64,000 bases of DNA, taken from a virus. The stretch is from the IMG/VR virus record IMGVR_UViG_3300042090_002405, positions 17,288-81,287 of that record; one strand, written 5' to 3'. The position numbers and the translations under genes are program-made. Position 1 is the stretch's first letter; each line of letters opens with the position of its first letter. The notes under the pieces were generated by a model. That model was not told the DNA's origin. It saw only the letters and a list, made by a program, of their open reading frames with translations, and searched no databases. This document shows positions 1-7,147 of the stretch, one piece after another.

Positions 1-574
1 GTACCCTCAGTTCGGCTTCCCGGATTGCCCCCTTGTCTTTCTGCCGTTCGGCCTTCCGCAGTCCGCTTTCGGCCGTCTTGATGTTCGAGGAGAGATCGCG
101 GCATCGCCATACGAAGCCCCGTACAAGCAAGATGCTCTTCGTCCCGAGCACGCTCTTGGCGGCCTGCTTGCCTAAAGGGACGATCGGGGTACCCGGATCG
201 AGAGAAGAGAGCTCCCGCGCGAGCCGTGGGGCACAGCATTCCGCCGCTCGGTCGGCCTCCTTGTCGGTGTCCCCGCGGCACAGGGCCGCATTGGTCGCGA
301 AGACGTCCCATCGCGAGATCCCGACGTCCGAAAGGGTGTCATCTAAAAGGGACCCGGATTGCCCGATGAAGCCGGTCTTGAAGACTTCCTCTTTTCGGCC
401 AGGCCCCTCACCCACTACGATCAGCTTCGGGGCACGTCCCGACCGGGGGGGTTCGTAGGGGACGACGGGGTTACCCCGTAGGGGGCAGAGGTCGCAGCGC
501 GCGCCGTGTTTGACGGGGTCGTATGACGAGACGTCACGGGGGGTGTGCCCGTCCCATGGGGAGAGGGCGAACAT
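1..574 (-). CDS. Uracil-DNA glycosylase, family 4/5 type (3' end beyond window)
   Basis: Removes uracil from DNA in base-excision repair or during viral DNA synthesis. I translated it by hand because it runs off the left edge; at least 191 residues are visible. Start is the ATG at 574, in a TGATG overlap with the upstream gene. The four cysteines expected to hold a [4Fe-4S] cluster in this family sit at C27-x2-C30, C99 and C114. Motif GEGPGRKE at about 55-62 and GFIGQSG at 68-74 match the catalytic region of thermophile-type UDGs. Last gene seen in the leftward replication operon; a DNA polymerase often lies near such genes and may lie outside the window. Confidence 0.85.
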   Translation of the reverse strand, partial: MFALSPWDGHTPRDVSSYDPVKHGARCDLCPLRGNPVVPYEPPRSGRAPKLIVVGEGPGRKEEVFKTGFIGQSGSLLDDTLSDVGISRWDVFATNAALCRGDTDKEADRAAECCAPRLARELSSLDPGTPIVPLGKQAAKSVLGTKSILLVRGFVWRCRDLSSNIKTAESGLRKAERQKDKGAIREAELRV

Positions 575-765
575 CAGTCGAGAAACCGCGGGCAGTTTCC
601 ACACGTGCACACCCCCCACCCGTCGGTATGGACCGCACGGGGGCACCCGCATCGCACCCTCGAACAGGTGTCGGCGTCGGTAGTGGCATCCCCGTCCTCA
701 TCGTCGATGAAGATCAGCTCATCGTCGAGATCGTCGGCACCGTCAACATCGTCAACCGTAGTCAT
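574..765 (-). CDS. Small acidic zinc-binding-type protein
   Basis: 63 residues, function unknown. The first half is Asp-rich (about residues 4-30); the second half has CxC, C and CGNC clusters that look like a zinc knuckle. A good ribosome site (AAGGAG) precedes the ATG, and the stop overlaps the glycosylase start, so the two are translationally coupled. It may act with the glycosylase or the replication proteins; that is inference from position only. Confidence 0.6.
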   Translation of the reverse strand: MTTVDDVDGADDLDDELIFIDDEDGDATTDADTCSRVRCGCPRAVHTDGWGVCTCGNCPRFLD

Positions 766-1035
766 CGGTCGGCGCTCCTTCCCTCTGTCTTCTTCTTCTT
801 CTTCTTCTTCTTTTGCCGTTTGCTGTTCCGTCGAAAGCGTCCGCCGAAGTCGTGCCCGACTGCGTCAGGAAGGGGGAGACCGACGTACGAAGAACCCACG
901 TGGGGGTAGACACGCGAGAGTTCGTTGCGGGCGCTCCTCGGCGGGCGCTTTCGACGGGGGAGGCTTGCGGACCTCCCCCATCCTTCTGCTGCACAAGATA
1001 AGAGATCCGGAGATCCGGAGATCCGGATATTCCCG
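766..1035. other. Intergenic region with GAA tract and tandem 8-mers
   Basis: No convincing gene. On the minus strand a (GAA)n purine tract (about 787-812) lies just upstream of the small acidic gene. Three perfect tandem copies of the 8-mer GAGATCCG lie at 1002-1025, immediately downstream of the next gene's stop codon. An 80-codon minus ORF across this region has an Arg run caused by the trinucleotide repeat and no good start, so I left it out. Confidence 0.5.
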
Positions 1036-1644
1036 TCAGCGGCGGGCCTTACCTCCCTTCTGCACCTTGCGCGGCGCCTCTTCCTCTTCCTCCTCTTCCT
1101 CTTTGCTCTTGGTCACGAGGCCGGCACCTGGCTTCGCGAAGCGCACATCCGTATCCGTGAGCTCCTCGCCGCTCTCCGCGATGCGCTTGGAGTGCACGGT
1201 CCAGATCGTCAATTTTTGCCCCTCGAGGGCATCGAAGAGCGGCCGGAAGTCCTCCTCGGATGTCACCTCGGTCGGGTAGACCTCGCCCATGTCGATGTCG
1301 AGTGCTGTGCACAATGATCGGAGGCGTTGTTTCATCATGTTGGCGCCGCGACGCTTGGTCGCGTCCTCGTCGTCAAAGATAATGATCGACAAGGACACTT
1401 CGGAGCCCTGAAAGCTCTCGTTCTTCTCGTCCGCCGCCGTGAGCAGCTTGAAGGGTACGATAAGACGAGGATCGCCCTTCTGGGTGATCAGCATCTTGCA
1501 CTTCCCCTTAGGGATCTGTGCCTCCCACTCGCCCTCGGGGGCGTCGGGCTTGATCTCGGTGGATGTCTTTCGCGGCTTGAAGGCTAGTTTCTTCTCGCCG
1601 TTGCCGTGCCTGTTGGTTTCGTGCGTGCCGTTTGCCATTGTCAT
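1036..1644 (-). CDS. Probable single-stranded DNA-binding replication protein
   Basis: 202 residues. The body (about 30-160) looks like the compact beta-rich proteins phages carry beside Sak/RecA-type recombinases: a PKGKCKMLITQ strand, PFKLLTAADE, then SLSIIIFDDED. It ends in an acidic run of eight Glu (about 183-190) followed by a basic tip. Acidic tails are typical of ssDNA-binding proteins, where they recruit partners. It sits directly downstream of the Sak4-like ATPase in the same leftward operon. The family is not firmly recognised. Confidence 0.6.
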   Translation of the reverse strand: MTMANGTHETNRHGNGEKKLAFKPRKTSTEIKPDAPEGEWEAQIPKGKCKMLITQKGDPRLIVPFKLLTAADEKNESFQGSEVSLSIIIFDDEDATKRRGANMMKQRLRSLCTALDIDMGEVYPTEVTSEEDFRPLFDALEGQKLTIWTVHSKRIAESGEELTDTDVRFAKPGAGLVTKSKEEEEEEEEAPRKVQKGGKARR

Positions 1645-1761
1645 GGTCTCTTTCTTCTCTTCTCGGGTGTGCTGGATCCGGTGAGGCGTCCGGATCGGAC
1701 GTGCGCTGTCAACACTTCGAGCCGCACCGCGCGGTCCGAAGTCGTGCCTCTACGTTCTTTC

Positions 1762-2565
1762 TTACGAGGACGAAGAGGAGGACGTCCGCGCAGAGCCGTT
1801 CGGTTTCTCCTTCCGCTCGCGAGGCGCGGGGGAGCTCATCGCCTTCATGAATTCGCCGAAGTCGGCCGGGATGTCCCTCGTCCCGTCTACGCTCCTGCAA
1901 CCCGGCCCCCACACGCCCTGAGGGTTGATCTTGAAGACGCGCTCATCCCCACGCGCGGCCTTCTCCATAAAGATGACATCCTTGAAGAGGGCGGGGAGTT
2001 CCTCTCTTGCGCTGCCCCCGATCATCGGAACGATGCCAATCCCCGACTTCGGGCGTTGCGTCACGCCGGTCTCCGGATCGGTGATCTCGCCGGACTGTTC
2101 GATAAAGTGGGTGATAAAAACGGCGTGGGCGTTGATGTCCAAGGACCGCCGGACGATGTTGAGGAGCCGCGACTTGTACTCCGGCCAGTAGCGTCGGCCA
2201 TCCGGTTGCTTGCTCTTGTTGGCGACGGCGGAAGCATCGCGCAACGCGCCCTCTAGCCACGAGGCGTAGAGAGAAAAGTCATCGTTGACGATCCACTTGT
2301 ACTTGCCCTCTTTGACGCCCCGTCGGGCCTCCTTGAGGGCGGTCTCCATGTCGTTCTCGTCACGGATGAGATCCCACTCGAATTTTTTTGTCCGACGAAC
2401 GGCGGGCTCGAGGCCGCTCTTATCCCCACAGACGAGGACGTAACCCGGGCCGAAGGCACGGACGAGCGAGTCGATCGCCGTTGTTGTTTTCCCGCACTTC
2501 GCGGCGCCCATAAGGAGCACCCGAAGGTACGTCTCGCGCTCAAGCGCGGAAGCTGCATGCGGCAT
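1762..2565 (-). CDS. Sak4/RecA-like recombination ATPase (phage nucleotide-binding protein)
   Basis: 267 residues. Walker A is GAAKCGKT at about 19-26; a later hydrophobic strand ending AHAVFITH resembles the RecA-fold motif of Sak4-type phage annealing ATPases. Such proteins load or stimulate strand annealing with a partner ssDNA-binding protein, which fits the next gene. I chose the internal ATG at 2565 because AGAAGGGG lies just upstream; the longer open frame to 2661 adds a Lys/Arg-rich stretch without a ribosome site. The C-terminus is Ser-rich. Confidence 0.75.
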   Translation of the reverse strand: MPHAASALERETYLRVLLMGAAKCGKTTTAIDSLVRAFGPGYVLVCGDKSGLEPAVRRTKKFEWDLIRDENDMETALKEARRGVKEGKYKWIVNDDFSLYASWLEGALRDASAVANKSKQPDGRRYWPEYKSRLLNIVRRSLDINAHAVFITHFIEQSGEITDPETGVTQRPKSGIGIVPMIGGSAREELPALFKDVIFMEKAARGDERVFKINPQGVWGPGCRSVDGTRDIPADFGEFMKAMSSPAPRERKEKPNGSARTSSSSSS

Positions 2566-2738
2566 TCTGATCCCCTTCTCCCGGCGCCGCGGGGAGTTCC
2601 CTTTGCTGTCTTTTTTTCCCGTCCCCTCTCGTATCTGCCGGCGTTGCGGGCAGCTCGTCACTCAAGCGGCGGGATGACCGTCCTACCTCTAGCGGTTCGC
2701 GCCCGCAAGAAGAAAAAAGACCGCCCCGCGAAAAGACA

Positions 2739-2772
2739 ACGGCCCTCTCCGTGACGAGCGGAAGAGGGCCGT
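2739..2772 (-). terminator. Hairpin terminator after the helicase-HNH pair
   Basis: Perfect 10-bp inverted repeat (ACGGCCCTCT and AGAGGGCCGT, loop of 14) in the gap between the HNH gene and the Sak4-like gene. Read leftward it is followed by TGTCTTTTC, a weak T-tract, and further on by TTTTTTC. The other 240 bases of this gap (2566-2840) hold no gene I can support. Confidence 0.6.
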
Positions 2773-2840
2773 CTGACACCCCCAAGGGCGTCGAAGCGCG
2801 GGCGGCGGGGAGCGGGCCGCGCACTCAAGGTGGTATCACA

Positions 2841-3455
2841 CTAAACCGCGTCGCGGTACGAAAAGAACTTGCCTTCTGCCCAAAACCCTTTCTTGAGCCA
2901 GAGGCACGACCCCGCAGTCGTCCGTCGAATGCTCTCCCGCAATTGCTTGTGCATTGCACGTGTTGCGCGCGTGGGTCGGCCCAGGCGGCGCCACTCTCGC
3001 CACGCGTGCCATGCAGCCCGGAGTACCTCGTTACGGTTGCCGCCTAAGGCGCGGAGCGCGGCGGCGAGCTCTCTGTAAGAAGAGGGCTCCTTGAGCAACG
3101 GTTTTTTGGCCTCATCGTCGGCCAAATCACCGATCCAGTCCTCGCGCCCTCGCTGGTGCCGGAGGTACTCGACGAAGGAATACCTACATCCTGCTACAAA
3201 AGTGCAACCCTTGCCTTGGTTGCAAAGGAGACAGCAAGCGATGAGATTTGACCCCTCGTCGGATCCGCCGGCTGCGACAGGGAGAATGTGATCAACTACA
3301 AGCTTTGTCTCCGGAGACCCCGTAAAACAAGCCCCGCAGTAGCCACACGCGAAGCCGAAACGCGAGAGGACGCGAAAGCGCACAGAAGGCCGGATCGAGC
3401 GCCCAGGGGGCTGCCGTCTCCTTTTGGACGAGTGTACTTTGCATGTCGGCATCAC
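2841..3455 (-). CDS. HNH endonuclease
   Basis: 204 residues. A CGYCG zinc pair at about 37-41, then LVVDHILPVAAGG, then SNLIACCLLCNQGKG form a classical HNH betabeta-alpha-metal site (D-H, N, H/N with Cys pairs). Its start overlaps the helicase stop by ATGA. HNH proteins next to replication genes may be homing nucleases or DNA-processing enzymes; the C-terminal 110 residues are Arg-rich and of unknown role. Confidence 0.8.
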   Translation of the reverse strand: MMPTCKVHSSKRRRQPPGRSIRPSVRFRVLSRFGFACGYCGACFTGSPETKLVVDHILPVAAGGSDEGSNLIACCLLCNQGKGCTFVAGCRYSFVEYLRHQRGREDWIGDLADDEAKKPLLKEPSSYRELAAALRALGGNRNEVLRAAWHAWREWRRLGRPTRATRAMHKQLRESIRRTTAGSCLWLKKGFWAEGKFFSYRDAV

Positions 3456-4990
3456 GATCCCCCTTGTTTTGTCTTGCAGATCGCCTTGTCAATAGACATG
3501 ACGTTGGAGACGTTGGAGACACTAGAGACACCTGGGTCCCTATTATCGGCAGATCTAGGAGTCGTATTTCTTTTCGAGGATGCCCTAGCGTTTTGGGCGG
3601 TTATCCCCCCCGAGGCGTCTCTAGTGTCTCTAGTGTCTCCTGAAGGAACAGGTGCGATCTTTCGCGTAAACCCGCGCCATCCCCTCTTTTTTTCTGGCCC
3701 AATGTTCGTGGCGCGCTGAAAGCCCATCTCGAGGAGACGCTCCGCGAGCGCGCGCTCCGAAAAATTGAAGAGATTATTTTTCTCGCACCAACCCTTCGAG
3801 GTGCGGAAAAGATCCTCGTTCGTGATGGTGAGTTCAGAGCCGCGCGTCATGCGTTCCTCTACGAATTTCCCGACCCAATCCTCACTTTCGCGGTACTCGC
3901 GCGTCGCCTCCCGAACGGCCCCGGGAACGGGAAGTCCGGATTTCTGCCACAGGAGGCACCCGCGCACGCTCCACGCGAGGATGCCCTCAACTTCGCTCAG
4001 AAGTGTCTCCAGGAGGTTCCGATTCACTTTTTCGATGCGGACGGTGAAGGGCACCAGGGCGATCCGATCCCAGAAGCTATCCGACGTGTCTTTCACGCGG
4101 GGCTTGTGGTTCGTCGCGAGGATGATCTTGTGGGTCGGGTCGAACTCCCAGAAGTCTTCGCGCATACGCCGGGCTTTGAGGGTGTCGTTACCCGTAAGCC
4201 GCTTGACTTGCTCTTCGTCGAAAACCCGGCCCTTTTTCACTTCGCTTGCGATGGCGAGCCGCACCCCAAAGAGGTCCGCAACCTCGGTGGGATGCGCCTC
4301 GGTGTCTCGTGCCATCAAGAGCGTCGGCGCCGCGGAGATCGCATAGGCCCCCAAGACTGTCTGTAGAACGCGCAGAAAGACGCTCTTGCCGTTCCGACCC
4401 CCACCGAAGAGGACCACGAACATCCGCTCAGTGACGGCCCCCGTAAGGCAGTACCCGACGTAGCGCTGCAAGAACCCTCGTACCTCCTCGTCGGGCACGA
4501 CCTCCTTTAGGAACCGTTCCCACTTCGGCGCCTTCGCCTCAGCGCGAAAGTTGAAGGGGATGATCTGTGTGAGGAGGTTTCGCGGCGAGTGCTCTTTCAG
4601 CTTGCCGGTGCGTAGATCGATCGTCCCGTTCCGACAGTTGAGGAGCATCGGGTCACGGTTCAGCTTCGAGTGGTCGATCGCAACGTCGTCCTCTGCTTTG
4701 GCGAGGGCGATCATCGCTTCGACCCGCGATCGTGCCCGAGAGCTCTTGTACCAGCGAAGGATCGCGGCCTTCTTCTTGTCGTCGACGACCTCCTTGGCGC
4801 TCTGACGAATGTGCAAAGCGGTCGCCTTCGCGAGGGCGATCATCTTGATGCTGCCGACGTCTTGCCGCCAGCGAGCCCCGTCCCACACGACGTACTCCCC
4901 CCACGCCGGGACATAATGAAACTCGTTGTAGAAGAGGGCGGCTAGCCGCTCGGCGTTGCCTGTGTCTGTATGATCGTAAGAGCGGCTCAC
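3452..4990 (-). CDS. SF3 replicative helicase (D5-type, phage/plasmid primase C-terminal half)
   Basis: About 512 residues from the GTG at 4990, chosen because GAGGGCAGGG lies just upstream and the protein then begins next to the D5_N region (TDTGNAERLAALF). A longer ATG start at 5089 has no ribosome site and follows directly on a TAATAT box. The D5_N domain is followed by an SF3 ATPase: Walker A GGGRNGKS, acidic SE strand (AIASEV), and sensor ATNHKP. The N-terminal primase half of P4-type enzymes is absent, so it should unwind but not prime. The last 90 residues are low-complexity (DTR and VSN repeats) and encode the inverted 9-mers described separately. Probable origin helicase. Confidence 0.88.
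   Translation of the reverse strand: MSRSYDHTDTGNAERLAALFYNEFHYVPAWGEYVVWDGARWRQDVGSIKMIALAKATALHIRQSAKEVVDDKKKAAILRWYKSSRARSRVEAMIALAKAEDDVAIDHSKLNRDPMLLNCRNGTIDLRTGKLKEHSPRNLLTQIIPFNFRAEAKAPKWERFLKEVVPDEEVRGFLQRYVGYCLTGAVTERMFVVLFGGGRNGKSVFLRVLQTVLGAYAISAAPTLLMARDTEAHPTEVADLFGVRLAIASEVKKGRVFDEEQVKRLTGNDTLKARRMREDFWEFDPTHKIILATNHKPRVKDTSDSFWDRIALVPFTVRIEKVNRNLLETLLSEVEGILAWSVRGCLLWQKSGLPVPGAVREATREYRESEDWVGKFVEERMTRGSELTITNEDLFRTSKGWCEKNNLFNFSERALAERLLEMGFQRATNIGPEKKRGWRGFTRKIAPVPSGDTRDTRDASGGITAQNARASSKRNTTPRSADNRDPGVSSVSNVSNVMSIDKAICKTKQGGS
3500..3640. repeat. Iteron-like 9-mers with 17-bp inverted repeat
   Basis: Left block 3500-3532: GACGTTGGA twice, then GACACTAGA, then GACACC. Right block 3616-3640 carries the same kind of 9-mer in the opposite orientation. 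Bases 3515-3531 and 3624-3640 are perfect reverse complements (17 bp). Both blocks lie in the 3' end of the helicase gene and encode in-frame tripeptide repeats. Possible origin or helicase-binding site. Confidence 0.6.
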
Positions 4991-5209
4991 GATCCCTGCC
5001 CTCGCGCAGTCGTGACGGATCTCGTCTTGCCGCGTGTTTGGCCCTTCGGTGACGCCTTCGTCATAGGCTCCCCACCCGGCGCTTCTCATATATTAGAACT
5101 TGCGCGAGGGACCCCGGGTCTACTATATGGACATCCCCTCAAGCAACCTCAAATCACCGAACCGCATCACGCACCGTACGACGCGCCGCAGCAAGCCAAG
5201 GAGCACCCG
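4991..5209. promoter_or_regulatory. Divergent promoter region between the two replication operons
   Basis: Transcription diverges here. A TAATAT box lies at 5090-5095 read leftward and TACTATA at about 5131-5137 read rightward. No clear -35 elements accompany them. The small gene at 5210 has AAGGAG seven bases before its ATG. Assigned from gene orientation and AT-rich boxes only. Confidence 0.4.
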
Positions 5210-5446
5210 ATGAACTACGTCAATTTCTCGCTCCACTTCCCGGATGCCGCGGTCCTTAGAGAGATCAAGAGGGCGGCCAAAGCGCGGGGCATCTCGCCGG
5301 GGATGTTTATCCGTTTGTCCGCTGAACGGTGCCTCGCGCAGAACGCCGTTTTTCGCGCAGAGTCCGACGAGAAAGAGAAAGAGAAGAAGAAAGAGGAGGA
5401 GAAGGAGAAAGAAAAGAGGAAGCGCCCGGCGAAGAGGGCCGCTTGA
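5210..5446 (+). CDS. Small ribbon-helix-helix-like protein with Lys/Glu tail
   Basis: 78 residues. The first 45 (beta-strand VNFSLHF, then two helices with the RGISPGMFIRLSAER turn) resemble Arc/MetJ-type DNA-binding folds. The last 25 residues alternate Lys and Glu (charged helix). AAGGAG ribosome site; first gene of the rightward operon, so it may regulate the divergent promoter next to it. Fold call is by eye. Confidence 0.6.
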   Translation: MNYVNFSLHFPDAAVLREIKRAAKARGISPGMFIRLSAERCLAQNAVFRAESDEKEKEKKKEEEKEKEKRKRPAKRAA

Positions 5447-5447
5447 C

Positions 5448-6653
5448 ATGAACGATGCGAGGAGAACGCTGCAACCGTCCGCCTCCAAGACGGGGCTCCT
5501 ACTAGAGTGCGCGTACCCGTTCGATAAGATCATCGCCACCACCGGCCCGGGTGACCGCGAGTCCGCCGACTATGGGCTCGCGTTCCACGAGCTCATCGCG
5601 TGGAGCATCGAGAACGACTGGGCATCACCCTCAACGAGAAGAATCGCCGAGACGGCGGCGCGGTGGGGCCTCGACGACAGCGCCAAAGACGAGGAGTTGG
5701 CCCCGCACATCGCCGAAGCCGCGGGGATCCTCCGACGGTGGCTCGCGGGCGCGAACCCCTTCAAGATCAACTTTCTAGAGGGAAAGACCCACACGGAGAT
5801 CTCGTACGCGCTCGGCCCTAGGGGGGCGCGTCGGATCGCCCCGCCGACCGTGGACGAGCACATCTACGAGGACCTTCGGTCGGGGGAAATAGCGGGCACG
5901 GCTGATCTCATGATCGAACCCGCAAGGAGAAGTACGCCGTGGCTCGTGCTCGACCACAAGACGGGACAGTCCGATTTCTCCGAGCCCCTGAAGATCCCCC
6001 AGCTCTTGACGCTCGCGGCGTGCGTCGAAGCGAGAAACGTGATCGTGGCCGTCTTGCATGCCCGGCGTCGGGGCATGACGGCCGTCTACGGCGACCACGT
6101 CCCCAAGGAGATGTTGACGGAACACTGCCGGAAGGTGTTTGGACAGCTCGCCCGGATCGGCGACGGCAGCATGCGGCCGGGCACTTGGTGTCTCTCCGAG
6201 AGATGCCCAGCCGCGGCCGCCGGGGTATGCCCCGCGCGAGATGCGGAGCTCCTCGAGAAGGCCGGACATGTTCTCACGGGCCTCGTGGAATGGGTCGATC
6301 CTGACAAATCGTCGATGGAGCGGCGAGTGTTCGGCTCCTCGCGGATGACGCGCCCCCAAAAGTTGGGAATGCTATACACCGTCGTCCAGCAAGCTGAAAA
6401 GCTCGCCGTGGCCGCGAGAAGAGAGATCCGTACCGAGGTCGCCGCCGGGGCACTTCCGGAGCTCCCCTCGGCCAGCGGCGGGGGCTATCTCACGATCAGA
6501 AAGTACGAGCGCGAGACATTGTCAAAAGCATCCTACGTGCGCGCGTACGGCGCCGCGGCGGCAGAGCGCGCCTTTCAGAAATTACGGCGGGACGGAGCCA
6601 TCGAGACGACAACGGTAGAAGCGCTGCACATAGAAAAGGAGCGGGGATCATGA
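5448..6653 (+). CDS. PD-(D/E)XK nuclease of the Cas4/RecB-like phage type (DUF2800-like)
   Basis: 401 residues from the ATG at 5448. An N-terminal FHELIAWS His, then IAGTADLM (Asp of motif II) and WLVLDHKTG (D-x-K of motif III), give the nuclease core at about 45-165. A later Cys trio (WC, RC, VC at about 246-260) resembles the iron-sulfur ligands of Cas4/AddB-type nucleases, although I see only three Cys there. Probably trims DNA ends for recombination with the Sak4-like ATPase. Stop overlaps the next start (ATGA). Confidence 0.75.
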   Translation: MNDARRTLQPSASKTGLLLECAYPFDKIIATTGPGDRESADYGLAFHELIAWSIENDWASPSTRRIAETAARWGLDDSAKDEELAPHIAEAAGILRRWLAGANPFKINFLEGKTHTEISYALGPRGARRIAPPTVDEHIYEDLRSGEIAGTADLMIEPARRSTPWLVLDHKTGQSDFSEPLKIPQLLTLAACVEARNVIVAVLHARRRGMTAVYGDHVPKEMLTEHCRKVFGQLARIGDGSMRPGTWCLSERCPAAAAGVCPARDAELLEKAGHVLTGLVEWVDPDKSSMERRVFGSSRMTRPQKLGMLYTVVQQAEKLAVAARREIRTEVAAGALPELPSASGGGYLTIRKYERETLSKASYVRAYGAAAAERAFQKLRRDGAIETTTVEALHIEKERGS

Positions 6654-7147
6654 CGACAAAAACGAAAATGATAGACGACAACGATCGACGGTACGACGCA
6701 CGCAAGGAAGATGGCCCACCCCCCGCGCCCGCGCCGATCAAGAGGACGATCGCCGTTCGCCCGGCGCACAGCATGAAGGTCGTCTACGTCGCACACCCCC
6801 TCGGTGGCGGGCCCGGCCGCGAAGACAACCGCCGCGCCGCCGCGAAGTGGGTCGGAGAGATCGGCAAATTGGGGGTTGCCCCCGTGGCGGACTGGATCAT
6901 CCTCTCGGGGCAGTGGCCCGAAGAAGACGGCGGGAGGGAGCTCGGCCTACGGATCGACCGAGCTTTGATTGAACGCTGTGACGAGATCTGGCTCGTCGGG
7001 CCCCGTATCTCGCCGGGCATGACGATCGAGGCCGAACACGCCCGCACATGGGGAAAGCCCGTGCGCGACCTCACGGAGTGCGCGACGATCGAAGAGGTAA
7101 AAGACCTCCTCCGACAGGCCTCTAGAGAGGAGATCGTCTCCTCGTGA
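6650..7147 (+). CDS. Nucleoside 2-deoxyribosyltransferase-like / DUF4406-type protein
   Basis: 165 residues. After a 40-residue polar leader comes MKVVYVAHPLGG (first strand and nucleotide loop), then ELGLRIDRALIERCDEIWLVGPRISPGMTIEAEHA, matching the active-site Glu region of this Rossmann-like family. These proteins bind or hydrolyse nucleosides or nucleotide derivatives. It may remodel the host nucleotide pool; the exact substrate is not visible. Overlaps both neighbours by 4 bases. Confidence 0.65.
   Translation: MTTKTKMIDDNDRRYDARKEDGPPPAPAPIKRTIAVRPAHSMKVVYVAHPLGGGPGREDNRRAAAKWVGEIGKLGVAPVADWIILSGQWPEEDGGRELGLRIDRALIERCDEIWLVGPRISPGMTIEAEHARTWGKPVRDLTECATIEEVKDLLRQASREEIVSS

Noticed and set aside
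33-458. 141-residue plus-strand frame at the left edge
   Set aside because: It is the antisense shadow of the uracil-DNA glycosylase, whose cysteine spacing and motifs are convincing on the minus strand.
787-812. CTT/GAA run as a regulatory microsatellite
   Set aside because: Trinucleotide runs are also produced elsewhere here by poly-Glu codons; no second evidence supports regulation, so I report it only as a tract.
545-1279. 244-residue plus-strand frame
   Set aside because: Ser/Arg-rich, lies over the zinc gene, the GAA tract and the ssDNA-binding-like gene; no ribosome site.
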